From: Flavobacterium psychrophilum
Lineage (GTDB): Bacteria; Bacteroidota; Bacteroidia; Flavobacteriales; Flavobacteriaceae
Direction: 5' to 3'
Length of the DNA stretch: 17,801 nucleotides
Assembly (NCBI GenBank): GCA_945874225.1
Contig: CAMCFT010000044.1
Coordinates: 1 to 17,801, forward strand
The stretch's first letter is position 1, and every line of letters starts with the position of its first letter. The position numbers and the translations under genes were made by a program. Under the pieces are notes generated by a model that made no database searches, had not been told where the DNA came from, and saw nothing but the letters and a program-made list of their open reading frames with translations. This document shows, one piece after another, positions 6,767 through 14,798 of the stretch.

Positions 6767-8014
6767 CTAGAAATCTTCCAGATTTTGTCTTTTAATTCGC
6801 TGATACAAATGGTGTTTTGCTCCTTTTACAATCTGCGAATGGTAAATTCCAATGGAACCCGAGGAAAAATAAGCAACCACGCAGGCGATTCCAATAAATA
6901 CTCCGCTTTCTATCCCAAAAAGTTCCATACCCATAATCGTGCAGGCAATAGGAGTGTGGGTTGCTCCCGAAAAAACTGCCACAAATCCCATTCCTGCCAA
7001 AAGCGCAATAGGCAAGGGGACATAAATGGACAAAGCACTTCCTAATGTTGCACCAATGAAGAACAGCGGTGTTACCTCACCCCCTTTGAATCCAGCTCCA
7101 AGCGTGAAACCTGTGAATAATATTTTTAGCAGAAAATCGTAAGAAGTATTTGGCGTGGTGAATGAATCGACGATGGTCGGGATTCCCAAACCAATGTATT
7201 TTGTGGTTCCTATAAAGTAAATGGCGACAGCCAAAATGATTCCGCCCACAAACGGACGAAGCGGAGCATATTTTATAGTTTTCGAAAATAATCGTCCCCA
7301 AAAATGTGTGGTTCTGGAAAACAACATTGATGTTAAGCCAAATAAAATTCCAATACTAATAATCAAACCAAGATTAATTATCGTCATTGCAGGAATTATG
7401 GGAATGTGATAATGTGTATGTTTTACTTGCCAAAATTCGACCGTGAAATAGGCAAAATAAGCTACCATAAAGGAAAGAATAATGCTTTTTAAATTGATTT
7501 TACTAAAGTATAACACTTCCAAAGCAAACAATGCTCCAGCCAAAGGTGTTCCAAAAATAGAAGCAAACCCAGCGCTGATTCCAAGGATTATTAGTGTCTT
7601 TCTATCAGAATTATTGAGTCTAAAAAGTTTTTTGAATTGGTCGGCAATTGCACCGCCCATTTGGACAGCTGTTCCTTCGCGACCAGCAGAACCTCCAAAA
7701 AGATGGGTGATTAAAGTGCCAATTAGCACCAAGGGCACCATTTTTAACGGAATGGTTTTCTGAGGATTTTCATATTCTTCCAGCAATAAATTATTGCCTT
7801 TCACCACCTCTTTTCCGTAATAATGATACAGTAATCCGATGGCAAGACCGCCCATTGGCAAAAGCCATATAATCCAAATATTATGTTCTCTAAATTGTGT
7901 AACCCATTCTAAAGTCACTAAAAAAAATGCCGAAGCTGATCCGGAAAAAACGCCTATCAAAACACAAATGAGAATCCATTTGGAGGTAAGAAGAAAGGTT
8001 TTTTTTATGTCCAT
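6767..8014 (-). CDS. ClC-family anion channel/antiporter
   Basis: A 415-residue inner-membrane protein with about ten hydrophobic helices, of the voltage-gated chloride channel (ClC) family. It has no C-terminal CBS domains. Signature regions are KGNNLLLEEY (72-81), where chloride ClCs have GSGIP; SAGREGTAVQMGG (109-121) with the probable gating glutamate E113; GTPLAGALFALEVL (155-168); and GFKGGEVTPLFFIG (308-321) in place of GGxFxP. The changed first motif and GREGT instead of GREGP resemble the fluoride/proton antiporter branch (CLC-F), but this is inference. No fluoride riboswitch was seen upstream. It stands alone between the ridA-like gene and the DHH operon, in the same direction. It starts at ATG 8014. 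Confidence 0.88.
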   Translation of the reverse strand: MDIKKTFLLTSKWILICVLIGVFSGSASAFFLVTLEWVTQFREHNIWIIWLLPMGGLAIGLLYHYYGKEVVKGNNLLLEEYENPQKTIPLKMVPLVLIGTLITHLFGGSAGREGTAVQMGGAIADQFKKLFRLNNSDRKTLIILGISAGFASIFGTPLAGALFALEVLYFSKINLKSIILSFMVAYFAYFTVEFWQVKHTHYHIPIIPAMTIINLGLIISIGILFGLTSMLFSRTTHFWGRLFSKTIKYAPLRPFVGGIILAVAIYFIGTTKYIGLGIPTIVDSFTTPNTSYDFLLKILFTGFTLGAGFKGGEVTPLFFIGATLGSALSIYVPLPIALLAGMGFVAVFSGATHTPIACTIMGMELFGIESGVFIGIACVVAYFSSGSIGIYHSQIVKGAKHHLYQRIKRQNLEDF

Positions 8015-8069
8015 TTAGTTCAGAACTTTAAATTAGATTAAGCTTTTTACTGGAATAAAATAAGGTTTA

Positions 8070-8133
8070 TTTGTCATTCCGGAGGAATCCCTTTAGTTGC
8101 TTTTTTTTGTTGAGATTCCTTCGGAATGACAAA
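8070..8133. repeat. Dispersed palindromic element, copy 2
   Basis: TTTGTCATTCCGGAGGAATC (8070-8089) pairs with 8114-8133 with one mismatch, around a 24-base centre rich in T. It lies between the ridA-like and ClC genes, both read leftward. The arm is related to those of the copies at 2182 and 13831, though the part after TTTGTCATT varies. As a hairpin it could stabilise or end the upstream transcript. Confidence 0.85.
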
Positions 8134-8150
8134 ATTGTAGTTATAGAAAA

Positions 8151-8537
8151 CTACTCAGCAGCTATAGCTGTAAATTCTATTTCTACCAAGTATTCCGGAG
8201 CGACTAACTTGCTCACTTCATAAAAACCAGTTGCGGGTTTTATGTCTTTAAAAAAGGTGGCGTGTGCTCGGGCAACATCTTCAAAACTTTTAATGTCAGT
8301 AGTGAATATTCTGGTGCGGATTACGTCTTTCATTCCCACATTCAAGTCTTCGAGTACTTTTTCTATCCTTTCGAGAATGTTTATTGTTTGTGCATAAGCA
8401 TCATCGGCTTTTACTTTTTCGTCATCTACAATCGCCACAGTTCCTGATACTTCAATGACGTTTCCAATGCGAACTGCACGGCAATAACCCATTTTGTCTT
8501 CCCAAGGTGATCCCGTCAAGATGTTTTCTCTTTTCAT
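8151..8537 (-). CDS. RidA/YjgF-family protein
   Basis: A 128-residue protein of the YjgF/YER057c/UK114 family, which forms trimers. Canonical RidA members hydrolyse reactive enamines and imines made by PLP enzymes. Family features visible are IEVSGTVAI, AQTINILERIEKVLEDL and the closing VEIEFTAIA. The canonical catalytic arginine (in PARSxVEV of RidA) is absent: the same position reads PATGFYEV (101-108). It therefore probably belongs to another Rid subgroup with a different or unknown activity, so the symbol ridA is not assigned. Full length, start ATG at 8537. It has no obvious functional partner nearby. Confidence 0.88.
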   Translation of the reverse strand: MKRENILTGSPWEDKMGYCRAVRIGNVIEVSGTVAIVDDEKVKADDAYAQTINILERIEKVLEDLNVGMKDVIRTRIFTTDIKSFEDVARAHATFFKDIKPATGFYEVSKLVAPEYLVEIEFTAIAAE

Positions 8538-8913
8538 TTTAAAACTTTTTTTGTTGTTGTGTTGATTTTTAATGTTTTGAAATTCAATTCCAATTTTGGA
8601 TTAATTTTTGCAATTTATGAAATAATGGAGGAATAAAAAACCCTGATTTTAATTTAAAAGTTCAATTTTCCAATTTTATAAAAAAGCCGAGAAAATTATT
8701 TTATGTTATTTTTGTGATTTTTGATTAGAGATTTCTATTATTTTTGAATTTTATTATAGATAATGCGTATCAAGGGTAAAAAATAAAGATTGCTATTTCT
8801 ATATTTCAAGACCTATGAGGTTTTTAAAACCTCATAGGTCTGTTCTAAAATAAAATAGGTTTAAATTCAAACTTTGATTCGCATAAATATTGATTTATCA
8901 GTATTCAACAAAT
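8538..8913. other. Intergenic region between divergent genes
   Basis: These 376 AT-rich bases separate the leftward ridA-like gene from the rightward secreted-protein gene. I see no gene here. The only clear structure is the 15-bp-arm palindrome at 8809-8841. No exact TAnnTTTG promoter element was found for either flanking gene. Confidence 0.6.
8809..8841. repeat. Perfect palindrome, AGACCTATGAGG type
   Basis: AGACCTATGAGGTTT (8809-8823) and its exact reverse complement (8827-8841) flank a 3-base centre. The style (ACCT...AGGT arms) matches the repeats after the LysM gene at 13266-13325. It may be a dispersed repeat or a terminator-like hairpin, but no gene ends nearby to need one. Confidence 0.75.
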
Positions 8914-9591
8914 ATGAAACAGATTCTTCTTTTAATTTTTATAATTGGTTTTGCATCAAAAAGTTTTGGGCAGAGTGAATTCAGCAATAAATTCAAAGCA
9001 ATTCCGCCCATTACTATTAAACCTGAGGTAAAAAAACCTGATTTACCTGCCAAGGATTCTCCTAAAATCATAACTCCAAACGTATTTAAAGACACCAATA
9101 TTCTAAACACAAAACCTAAAGCAGATAATTCATTTCAAATAGGTGTTAGTAGCGGTTTTTCAATGACTCCAACGAATAAATTTGTCAATCCTGGTGATTT
9201 AGTTGCAAATAGATTGAATAAAAAAGCAGATAATGAAGATCAAATCGTCTACAGAAGAAATCAGAATTTAGGAGATTTCAAGACAAAATCACACACTGCA
9301 AGAGTAAGTTACCGTGATTACGGAGAAGTTGATGGAGACAAGATAAGAGTATTACTAAACGATAAAGCAATTGCCACAGGAATTATGCTGGACAGCAATT
9401 TTCAAGGCTTCGAGATAACGCTGCTAGATGGTATTAACAAGATAGATTTTGAAGCGCTTAATCAAGGTCGTTTGGGTCCAAATACTGCAGAATTCCAAGT
9501 TTATGACGACAAAGGAAATTTAATTTCGGCTAGCCAATGGAATCTTGGCACTGGGTTTAAAGCAACTATCATTATCACCAAAGAGAAATAA
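8914..9591 (+). CDS. Secreted protein with C-terminal beta-sandwich-like domain
   Basis: A 225-residue exported protein of unknown function. The ATG at 8914 starts a clear signal peptide (MKQILLLIFIIGFASKSFGQ); an in-frame TTG at 8890 would place eight residues before it and is less likely. Residues 30-70 are Pro/Lys-rich and probably unstructured. Residues about 127-224 look like a small all-beta domain seen in many bacterial exported proteins: YRDYGEVDGDKIRVLLND, then FEITLLDGINKIDFEALNQG and LGPNTAEFQVYDDKG. Such domains may bind or display rather than catalyse. No catalytic residues are evident. It precedes guaA by 57 bp, but guaA has its own promoter-like element, so a functional link is doubtful. 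Confidence 0.8.
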   Translation: MKQILLLIFIIGFASKSFGQSEFSNKFKAIPPITIKPEVKKPDLPAKDSPKIITPNVFKDTNILNTKPKADNSFQIGVSSGFSMTPTNKFVNPGDLVANRLNKKADNEDQIVYRRNQNLGDFKTKSHTARVSYRDYGEVDGDKIRVLLNDKAIATGIMLDSNFQGFEITLLDGINKIDFEALNQGRLGPNTAEFQVYDDKGNLISASQWNLGTGFKATIIITKEK

Positions 9592-9636
9592 TACAATTTT
9601 TCTAAAATTCAATTTTTCAATCCCAATTATATAAAG

Positions 9637-9644
9637 TATTTTTG
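9637..9644 (+). promoter_or_regulatory. -7 element of guaA
   Basis: TATTTTTG matches TAnnTTTG exactly, and only four bases separate it from the guaA ATG. Transcription would therefore start at or beside the start codon, implying a leaderless or nearly leaderless mRNA. No clear TTG lies 17-23 bases upstream. Confidence 0.5.
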
Positions 9645-9648
9645 CAAA

Positions 9649-11178
9649 ATGCAACACAACGTACTTATTTTAGATTTCGGATCGCAATACACACAACTTA
9701 TTGCCCGAAGAGTTCGCGAATTAAATATTTTCTGCGAAATTTTTCCTTACAATCATTTTCCGGATGATTTATCCTCTTATAAAGCCGTAATCCTTGGCGG
9801 AAGCCCATTTTCTGTTCGTGGAGAAGATGCACCACATCCAGATTTATCTCAAATTAGAGGAAAATTGCCTATGCTTGCCGTTTGTTACGGAGCACAATAT
9901 TTAGCCCATTTCAGTGGAGGCGAAGTAGCGGCATCAAACACCAGAGAATATGGTAGAGCCAACTTATCTTATATAAAAGAGGACGAAGTTTTCTTCGAAG
10001 GTGTTTCTGAGAACAGCCAAGTCTGGATGAGTCATAGCGATAGTATCAAAGCATTACCTACTAATGGAATAAAATTAGCAAGTACGCACGATGTAGAGTT
10101 TGCCGCATACAAAATAGAAGGAGAAACTACGTATGCCATTCAATACCATCCCGAAGTTTTTCACTCTACGGATGGATCCAAAATGTTAGAAAACTTTTTG
10201 GTAAAAATAGCTCACGTTCACCAAAACTTTACGCCAAATGCTTTTGTTGAAGAAATGGTGGCAGAATTAAAAGAGAAACTACAAGACGACAAAGTAGTTC
10301 TTGGACTTTCGGGTGGCGTAGATTCTACGGTAGCAGCAGTTTTATTGCACCAAGCTATTGGCAAAAATCTGTATTGCATTTTTGTAAATAATGGTTTGCT
10401 TCGCAAGAACGAATTCCAATCGGTTTTAGATCAATATAAAGGAATGGGATTGAACGTGAAAGGCGTTGATTCAGGAGATCGTTTTCTTTCTGAATTAGCC
10501 GGAGTTAGCGATCCGGAAACCAAACGTAAAATTATTGGAAGGGTATTTATAGAAGTTTTCGACGACGAATCGCACCTTATAAAAGACGTAAAATGGTTGG
10601 CACAAGGAACTATTTATCCGGATGTAATCGAATCCGTTTCGGTAAAAGGACCATCGGCGACCATAAAATCGCACCATAATGTAGGCGGTTTACCGGATTA
10701 TATGAAATTAAAAATTGTAGAACCTTTGCGAATGCTTTTCAAAGACGAAGTGCGCAGAGTGGGAGCAACTTTAGGGATTGATCCAGAATTATTAGGAAGA
10801 CATCCTTTTCCAGGACCTGGATTATCCATTAGAATTTTAGGAGATATTACACCCGAAAAAGTACAAATCTTGCAAGATGTGGATAAAGTTTTTATCGACG
10901 GATTAAAATCTTGGGGATTGTATGATAAAGTTTGGCAAGCCGGAGCGATTTTACTTCCCGTAAACAGCGTTGGAGTAATGGGCGATGAGCGTACTTATGA
11001 AAAAGTGGTTGCGCTTCGTGCAGTAGAATCTACAGATGGAATGACCGCTGACTGGGTACATTTGCCTTATGATTTCCTGATGAAAGTCTCTAATGATATT
11101 ATCAATAAAGTAAAAGGAGTGAACCGTGTAGTTTATGACATAAGCTCTAAACCGCCGGCAACTATCGAATGGGAATAA
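9649..11178 (+). CDS. guaA: GMP synthase (glutamine-hydrolysing)
   Basis: A complete 509-residue GMP synthase, which converts XMP to GMP with ATP and glutamine, the last step of guanine nucleotide synthesis. The class I glutaminase domain (1-190) has the nucleophile C79 in AVCYGAQY and its partners H167 and E169 in QYHPEVFHS. The ATP pyrophosphatase domain carries the P-loop SGGVDST (221-227). The C-terminal dimerisation domain has [16 protein letters not shown] and ends in KPPATIEWE, as usual. The start fits the family N-terminus ([17 protein letters not shown] follows at once). No purine riboswitch fits in the 57-bp upstream gap. A strong hairpin after the stop (11234-11274) should end the transcript. 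Confidence 0.98.
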   Translation: MQHNVLILDFGSQYTQLIARRVRELNIFCEIFPYNHFPDDLSSYKAVILGGSPFSVRGEDAPHPDLSQIRGKLPMLAVCYGAQYLAHFSGGEVAASNTREYGRANLSYIKEDEVFFEGVSENSQVWMSHSDSIKALPTNGIKLASTHDVEFAAYKIEGETTYAIQYHPEVFHSTDGSKMLENFLVKIAHVHQNFTPNAFVEEMVAELKEKLQDDKVVLGLSGGVDSTVAAVLLHQAIGKNLYCIFVNNGLLRKNEFQSVLDQYKGMGLNVKGVDSGDRFLSELAGVSDPETKRKIIGRVFIEVFDDESHLIKDVKWLAQGTIYPDVIESVSVKGPSATIKSHHNVGGLPDYMKLKIVEPLRMLFKDEVRRVGATLGIDPELLGRHPFPGPGLSIRILGDITPEKVQILQDVDKVFIDGLKSWGLYDKVWQAGAILLPVNSVGVMGDERTYEKVVALRAVESTDGMTADWVHLPYDFLMKVSNDIINKVKGVNRVVYDISSKPPATIEWE

Positions 11179-11233
11179 AATAGTATCATATTCGTTTATT
11201 TCCTGCAGGATTAATTTAATGTGAATTATATAA

Positions 11234-11274
11234 AAAACGGTATCAGATTTTGGAACAAAATTTGATACCGTTTT
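11234..11274 (+). terminator. guaA terminator, 19-bp hairpin
   Basis: Bases 11234-11252 pair with 11256-11274 (one G.T pair) around a GAA loop. The left arm reads AAAACGGTATCAGATTTTG. It is 55 bp after the guaA stop, and the arm ends in TTTT, fitting an intrinsic terminator. Confidence 0.8.
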
Positions 11275-11276
11275 GC

Positions 11277-11284
11277 TATCTTTG
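11277..11284 (+). promoter_or_regulatory. -7 element of the LysM gene
   Basis: TATCTTTG matches TAnnTTTG exactly, 29 bp before the ATG at 11314. The nearest well-placed TTG (11250-11252) is 24 bases upstream, slightly long, and lies within the guaA terminator. A purine-rich AAAAGG sits just before the start codon. Confidence 0.5.
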
Positions 11285-11313
11285 AAAAACTAATTTTTTA
11301 CAATATCAAAAGG

Positions 11314-13242
11314 ATGAAATATTTTATCACGGTTTGTTTGGCTATTTTGGCTTTTTCTTTAAATGGTTTTTCACAAGAAAAAAATACGACTCATAAGGTT
11401 GAAAAAGGCGAAACTATTGCACAAATTGCTCAGAAATACAATGTCACTCCTTATGATATTTATAAACTAAATCCGGATGCACAGATTGGCCTGAAGCCGA
11501 ATAGCGTTTTGCTTATTCCAAAAAAAGGAACAACTCAAAAAGTGTCTACACAAGCTAAAACGCATAAAGTTGAACCAAAAGAGACTTTATTCGGCATTGA
11601 AAAAAAATACAATGTTTCAGATGAAGCTTTAAAGAAAGCCAATCCTGAATTAGAAAAATTAGGATTGCAAATAGGACAAACGCTAATTATTCCTTCGAAT
11701 ACAAGTTCGAAAACTGTGGCGCCAACTCCCGAAAAAGTTGTTTATCACGAAGTCCTTCCAAAGGAAACAAAATATTCCATTGCAAAACAATACGGAATTA
11801 CTATCGAAGAATTAGAAAAAAGAAATCCGGAAGTAATTCCCAATTTACCCATTGGATACAAATTGATAATTAAAGGAACCGCTCCAAAAACCGAAAAAAT
11901 AACAGTAGTTGAACCAAAGAAAGAGACTCCAAAACCAATTTCTCCAAAAGTTTCTCCGACAATTAATTACGTAAACTACGAGGTAAAACCCAAAGAAACC
12001 TTGTACAGCTTGTCTAAAATGTCTGGTTTGGGGCAAGACGAATTAGTTAAATTGAATCCGGCTTTAGCCAATGGGGTTGAAGTAGGGATGATATTAAAAG
12101 TGCCGTCAACGGCTTCAATTCCACAAGAAACGGAATCTAAAAAAGTATATGCTTCTTTGTCGAAACAAAGTAATTCGAATGGCAAAAAACAACTAGTGTT
12201 GCTGTTGCCTTTCAATATGTCCAAGATTGAAGGCGATACCCTAAATTCTACTTCGATGCGATTGAAAAAAGACAAGTTTTTGAATATGACTTTGGATTTT
12301 TATTCTGGTGCTTTGATGGCGATTGATTCGGCGAAAAGTCTTGGAATTAATGTTGACGTTAAAATATTTGATTCTCAAGAAACTAAAAATGCTTCGAATA
12401 TTTCAAGTATAAATCAGGAAAATAATTTGGAAACTGCCGATGCCATAATTGGTCCTTTTTACCAAAATAATGTAGAGAAAACTGCCGAATTATTGGGTAA
12501 AAACAATGTTCCTGTGATTTCTCCTTTGTCAAAAGACATTGGAAATGCATTTCCTAATTTGTACCAAACCATCCCAACTAATGAAGCTTTAAAAAATGCT
12601 GTTTTCGATTTTATGAGAGCAAAAGGAGGGAATATTATTGCGGTTGTCGACAAGAAAAAAGAATCTGTTAGAAAATACATTCAGGAAAATCAAAGCGGAG
12701 TGCAATTTGCCGCTCTCCTTGAAAACGGAAGCTTATCTGCCGAAAGTTTTAAAGGTTTGTTTGTAAAAGACAAAACGAATTACGTGGTTATGGAAACCGC
12801 TAATACAGGAATGATAAAATCGACGATGGCAGCAATGATGAGCGTTATGGCAAATTACAAAGTACAGTTGGTTATTTTAGAACCCAACGAAACATTGGAC
12901 ACTGACGAAATTAATTTTGAAAATCTGACAAAATTAAATTTAATGTATCCTTCCATAACTCGTGAAAACCAATCTCCCGAAGCTAAAATTTTCGAAAAAG
13001 AATACAGAAAGGACAATAAGATATCCCCAAGCACGTATGCCACTCGTGGTTTTGACGTGACTTTTGATACCATGATGCGATTGTCGCAAGATAAAAGTTA
13101 TCAGGAAACCGCTGATTCCATAGCAACAGAGCAAGTCGATAATAAGTTTGAATATTACAAAAAAGCAGACGGTGGTTATACCAATAAAGGGATTTATATC
13201 TTGTATTACGACACCGATTTAACCATAAAAGAAGCAAATTAA
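11314..13242 (+). CDS. Four-LysM protein with periplasmic-binding-like domain
   Basis: A 642-residue exported protein with signal peptide at 1-20 (LNGFSQ). Four LysM peptidoglycan-binding repeats follow, at about 26-69, 83-127, 144-187 and 221-264, each with a KGET- or KET-like start and an NP turn (KLNPDAQIGLKPNSVLLIP). The region 293-640 looks like a type-1 periplasmic binding fold, as in LpoA-like activators and amino-acid receptor proteins: LVLLLPFNMS, DFYSGALMAIDSAKSLG, DAIIGPFYQNNVE and NVPVISPLSK. No ABC transporter genes are nearby. By analogy with LpoA it may bind the cell wall and regulate peptidoglycan enzymes, but that is inference. It has its own -7 element. Confidence 0.9.
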   Translation: MKYFITVCLAILAFSLNGFSQEKNTTHKVEKGETIAQIAQKYNVTPYDIYKLNPDAQIGLKPNSVLLIPKKGTTQKVSTQAKTHKVEPKETLFGIEKKYNVSDEALKKANPELEKLGLQIGQTLIIPSNTSSKTVAPTPEKVVYHEVLPKETKYSIAKQYGITIEELEKRNPEVIPNLPIGYKLIIKGTAPKTEKITVVEPKKETPKPISPKVSPTINYVNYEVKPKETLYSLSKMSGLGQDELVKLNPALANGVEVGMILKVPSTASIPQETESKKVYASLSKQSNSNGKKQLVLLLPFNMSKIEGDTLNSTSMRLKKDKFLNMTLDFYSGALMAIDSAKSLGINVDVKIFDSQETKNASNISSINQENNLETADAIIGPFYQNNVEKTAELLGKNNVPVISPLSKDIGNAFPNLYQTIPTNEALKNAVFDFMRAKGGNIIAVVDKKKESVRKYIQENQSGVQFAALLENGSLSAESFKGLFVKDKTNYVVMETANTGMIKSTMAAMMSVMANYKVQLVILEPNETLDTDEINFENLTKLNLMYPSITRENQSPEAKIFEKEYRKDNKISPSTYATRGFDVTFDTMMRLSQDKSYQETADSIATEQVDNKFEYYKKADGGYTNKGIYILYYDTDLTIKEAN

Positions 13243-13265
13243 GAAAGTTGGAGGTTGACGGTTTT

Positions 13266-13325
13266 CCTGCAAGGTCTTTTTTCGACCTTGTAGGTCTTTA
13301 AATAAAAAAAACATACCTACAAGGT
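13266..13325. repeat. Adjacent ACCTTGTAGG-type inverted repeats
   Basis: CCTGCAAGGTC (13266-13276) pairs with GACCTTGTAGG (13284-13294) with one G.T pair. ACCTTGTAGG (13285-13294) can instead pair with CCTACAAGGT (13316-13325). These alternative hairpins lie just after the LysM gene stop and may act as its terminator. A decayed third arm (ATACAGG) follows. The style matches the palindrome at 8809-8841. Confidence 0.7.
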
Positions 13326-13394
13326 TTTAGAAACCATACAGGATTGCAGATTTATACAAGAATTAAAATAAAATATAGAAGATATAAAAAAAAT

Positions 13395-13796
13395 ATGACC
13401 TCAAAAGTAACTTATTTAGGAGATTTAAGAACATCGTCAATTCATTTGCAATCCGGTAGCGAAATCATCTCAGATGCGCCACTAGACAACAACGGAAAAG
13501 GGGAAGCTTTTTCGCCAACAGATACAGTAGCTAATGCTTTGGCAAGTTGTATGATGACCGTTATGGGAATAAAAGCCAGAGATTTAAATGTAGATTTCAC
13601 AGGTTCTACAGCTGAAGTTACCAAAATTATGCAAGCCAAACCCAGACGAATTAGTGCTATCGAAATTATTTTTGAAATGAACGTTTCCACTGACGATAAA
13701 ACCAAAACTATTTTGGAAAGAACCGCTATGACTTGCCCAGTTTTCCTGAGTTTGAATACAGAAATAGATAAGAGGATTAGCTTTAATTGGAAGTAG
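13395..13796 (+). CDS. OsmC/Ohr-family protein
   Basis: A 133-residue OsmC-family protein. Characterised members reduce organic hydroperoxides using a reactive cysteine and a second, resolving cysteine. Both are present: C52 in ANALASCMMTVMGI and C114 in AMTCPVFLSL. The N-terminal part (KVTYLGDLRTSSIHLQSG) and FSPTDTVANALAS also fit. The ATG at 13395 gives the family N-terminus; an upstream in-frame ATG at 13344 would add 17 basic residues unlike the family, across a repeat-rich leader. No promoter match or thiol partner gene was found. Its physiological substrate is unknown; many Bacteroidetes OsmC proteins are uncharacterised. Confidence 0.9.
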   Translation: MTSKVTYLGDLRTSSIHLQSGSEIISDAPLDNNGKGEAFSPTDTVANALASCMMTVMGIKARDLNVDFTGSTAEVTKIMQAKPRRISAIEIIFEMNVSTDDKTKTILERTAMTCPVFLSLNTEIDKRISFNWK

Positions 13797-13830
13797 ATTT
13801 ATTTAATTTTCTAGATTAGAATCCTATAAA

Positions 13831-13907
13831 TTTGTCATTCTGACGCAGGAGGAATCTCTGTTACAAGCTCTCATAATTTGAGATTCCTCCTTCGTCAGAA
13901 TGACAAA
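13831..13907. repeat. Dispersed palindromic element, copy 3
   Basis: The 27-bp arms at 13831-13857 and 13881-13907 match with a single mismatch, around a 23-base centre. The left arm starts TTTGTCATTCTGACGCAGGA. This is the best-preserved copy in the window. It lies between the OsmC and DUF3820 genes, which both read rightward. Confidence 0.88.
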
Positions 13908-14001
13908 ACAGTACTTATTTAAGTGATTTTTAAACTTAAATGTAATAATAAAAGATTAAATATCACCATTTAGTTAGCTGACAAATCCTTAAATTTTAAA
14001 C

Positions 14002-14232
14002 TTGGAACAAAACCAAAAACAACTCATCAAACTTGCGCACACCAAAATGCCTTTTGGCAAATATGAAGGCAAATATCTCATCGATTTGCCAGAGTATTAC
14101 GTGGTTTGGTACTCGAATAAAGGTTTTCCAAAAGGAGAGCTGGGAGAGCAACTACAGCTCATTTATGAACTTAAACTCAATGGACTTGAGGAGTTAATCC
14201 GGAATATTCGAAAACGGTATCCAAAACCTTAG
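14002..14232 (+). CDS. DUF3820-family protein
   Basis: A 76-residue cytosolic protein matching the DUF3820 family, whose function is not established. Family features are HTKMPFGKYEGKYLIDLPEY (13-32), VVWYSNKGFPKGELG and the closing LNGLEELIR. A TTG start at 14002 is proposed: an in-frame stop lies at 13990, no ATG occurs between, and starting at the first ATG (14047) would cut off the conserved helix before MPFGKY. No Shine-Dalgarno sequence precedes it. It converges with the DUF4268 gene downstream, with 24 bp between them. Confidence 0.82.
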   Translation: MEQNQKQLIKLAHTKMPFGKYEGKYLIDLPEYYVVWYSNKGFPKGELGEQLQLIYELKLNGLEELIRNIRKRYPKP

Positions 14233-14256
14233 TTTGAACATAAAAACCTTCCGTTT

Positions 14257-14700
14257 TTATGAATTAGTTTCCAAATCCCGGATGTAATCTCCATATTCTA
14301 AATAGAACATTTCGATGGTATGCATTTTCTCGTTGAAAAAGTCAAATATTTCATCCCAATACTTTTTATTACTGACACTTACTCCGGTTTTTTCAACCCA
14401 AATACGACTGATGGTTTTGCCGTTTTCAAGCACAAAGTTATTCTCGAAAACAAGGTCTTTTACAAAATCATCTTCCAAAAGGCTTCTTAAAGATTCCAGT
14501 TTTTCAAAATAGATTTTTCGCTTGTCGTCATTTCGATGCTCAATGTCAATTAGAACCTGAGCTTTTTTGTTGTCAACATAAAATTTAAACGAAAAGTCCT
14601 TGATTTTTGTATCATACAAGACCCATTTTCGGGGATATTTTTCTGCAAAATCAATCCAGAATTCTCGCTTTAATCTTTGAGTTTCCTCTTTACTATACAT
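14257..14700 (-). CDS. DUF4268-family protein
   Basis: A 147-residue cytosolic protein that matches the DUF4268 family pattern: FWIDFAEKYPRKWVLYDTKI, KDFSFKFYVDNKKAQVLIDI, then KIYFEKLESLRSLLE and ISRIWVEK. No function is established for the stand-alone form. Related domains occur at the ends of larger proteins, some in defence or restriction contexts, but nothing here supports such a role. It starts at ATG 14700. A minus-strand TTG-N19-TATTTTTG lies upstream, overlapping the start of the divergent NUDIX gene. Confidence 0.8.
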   Translation of the reverse strand: MYSKEETQRLKREFWIDFAEKYPRKWVLYDTKIKDFSFKFYVDNKKAQVLIDIEHRNDDKRKIYFEKLESLRSLLEDDFVKDLVFENNFVLENGKTISRIWVEKTGVSVSNKKYWDEIFDFFNEKMHTIEMFYLEYGDYIRDLETNS

Positions 14701-14768
14701 TTAATTTAGATTTTATTTCGGTAAATTTGTAAAACGCTATATTTATATTTTCAAAACTTTTTGGTTTA

Positions 14769-14798
14769 CAAAAATAGACTTTGATTATGGATTTTCAA
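14769..14798 (-). promoter_or_regulatory. Promoter candidate for the DUF4268 gene
   Basis: On the minus strand, TTG (14796-14798), 19 bases and TATTTTTG (14769-14776) match the consensus exactly, with a leader of about 68 bases to the ATG at 14700. It overlaps the first codons of the divergent NUDIX gene, so the two could interfere. Confidence 0.5.

Noticed and set aside
7077..7301. Minus-strand frame with many His and Cys residues inside the ClC gene
   Set aside because: It is an out-of-frame shadow of the transporter gene, whose own frame has full family motifs.
8015..8150. Fluoride riboswitch upstream of the ClC gene
   Set aside because: No crcB-type pseudoknot pattern was seen; the space is filled by a palindromic element.
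9592..9648. Purine riboswitch before guaA
   Set aside because: The gap is only 57 bp and AT-rich, with the -7 element next to the start codon, leaving no room for one.
12983..13237. Antisense frames within the LysM gene
   Set aside because: They overlap a long, well-supported coding sequence and show no family features.
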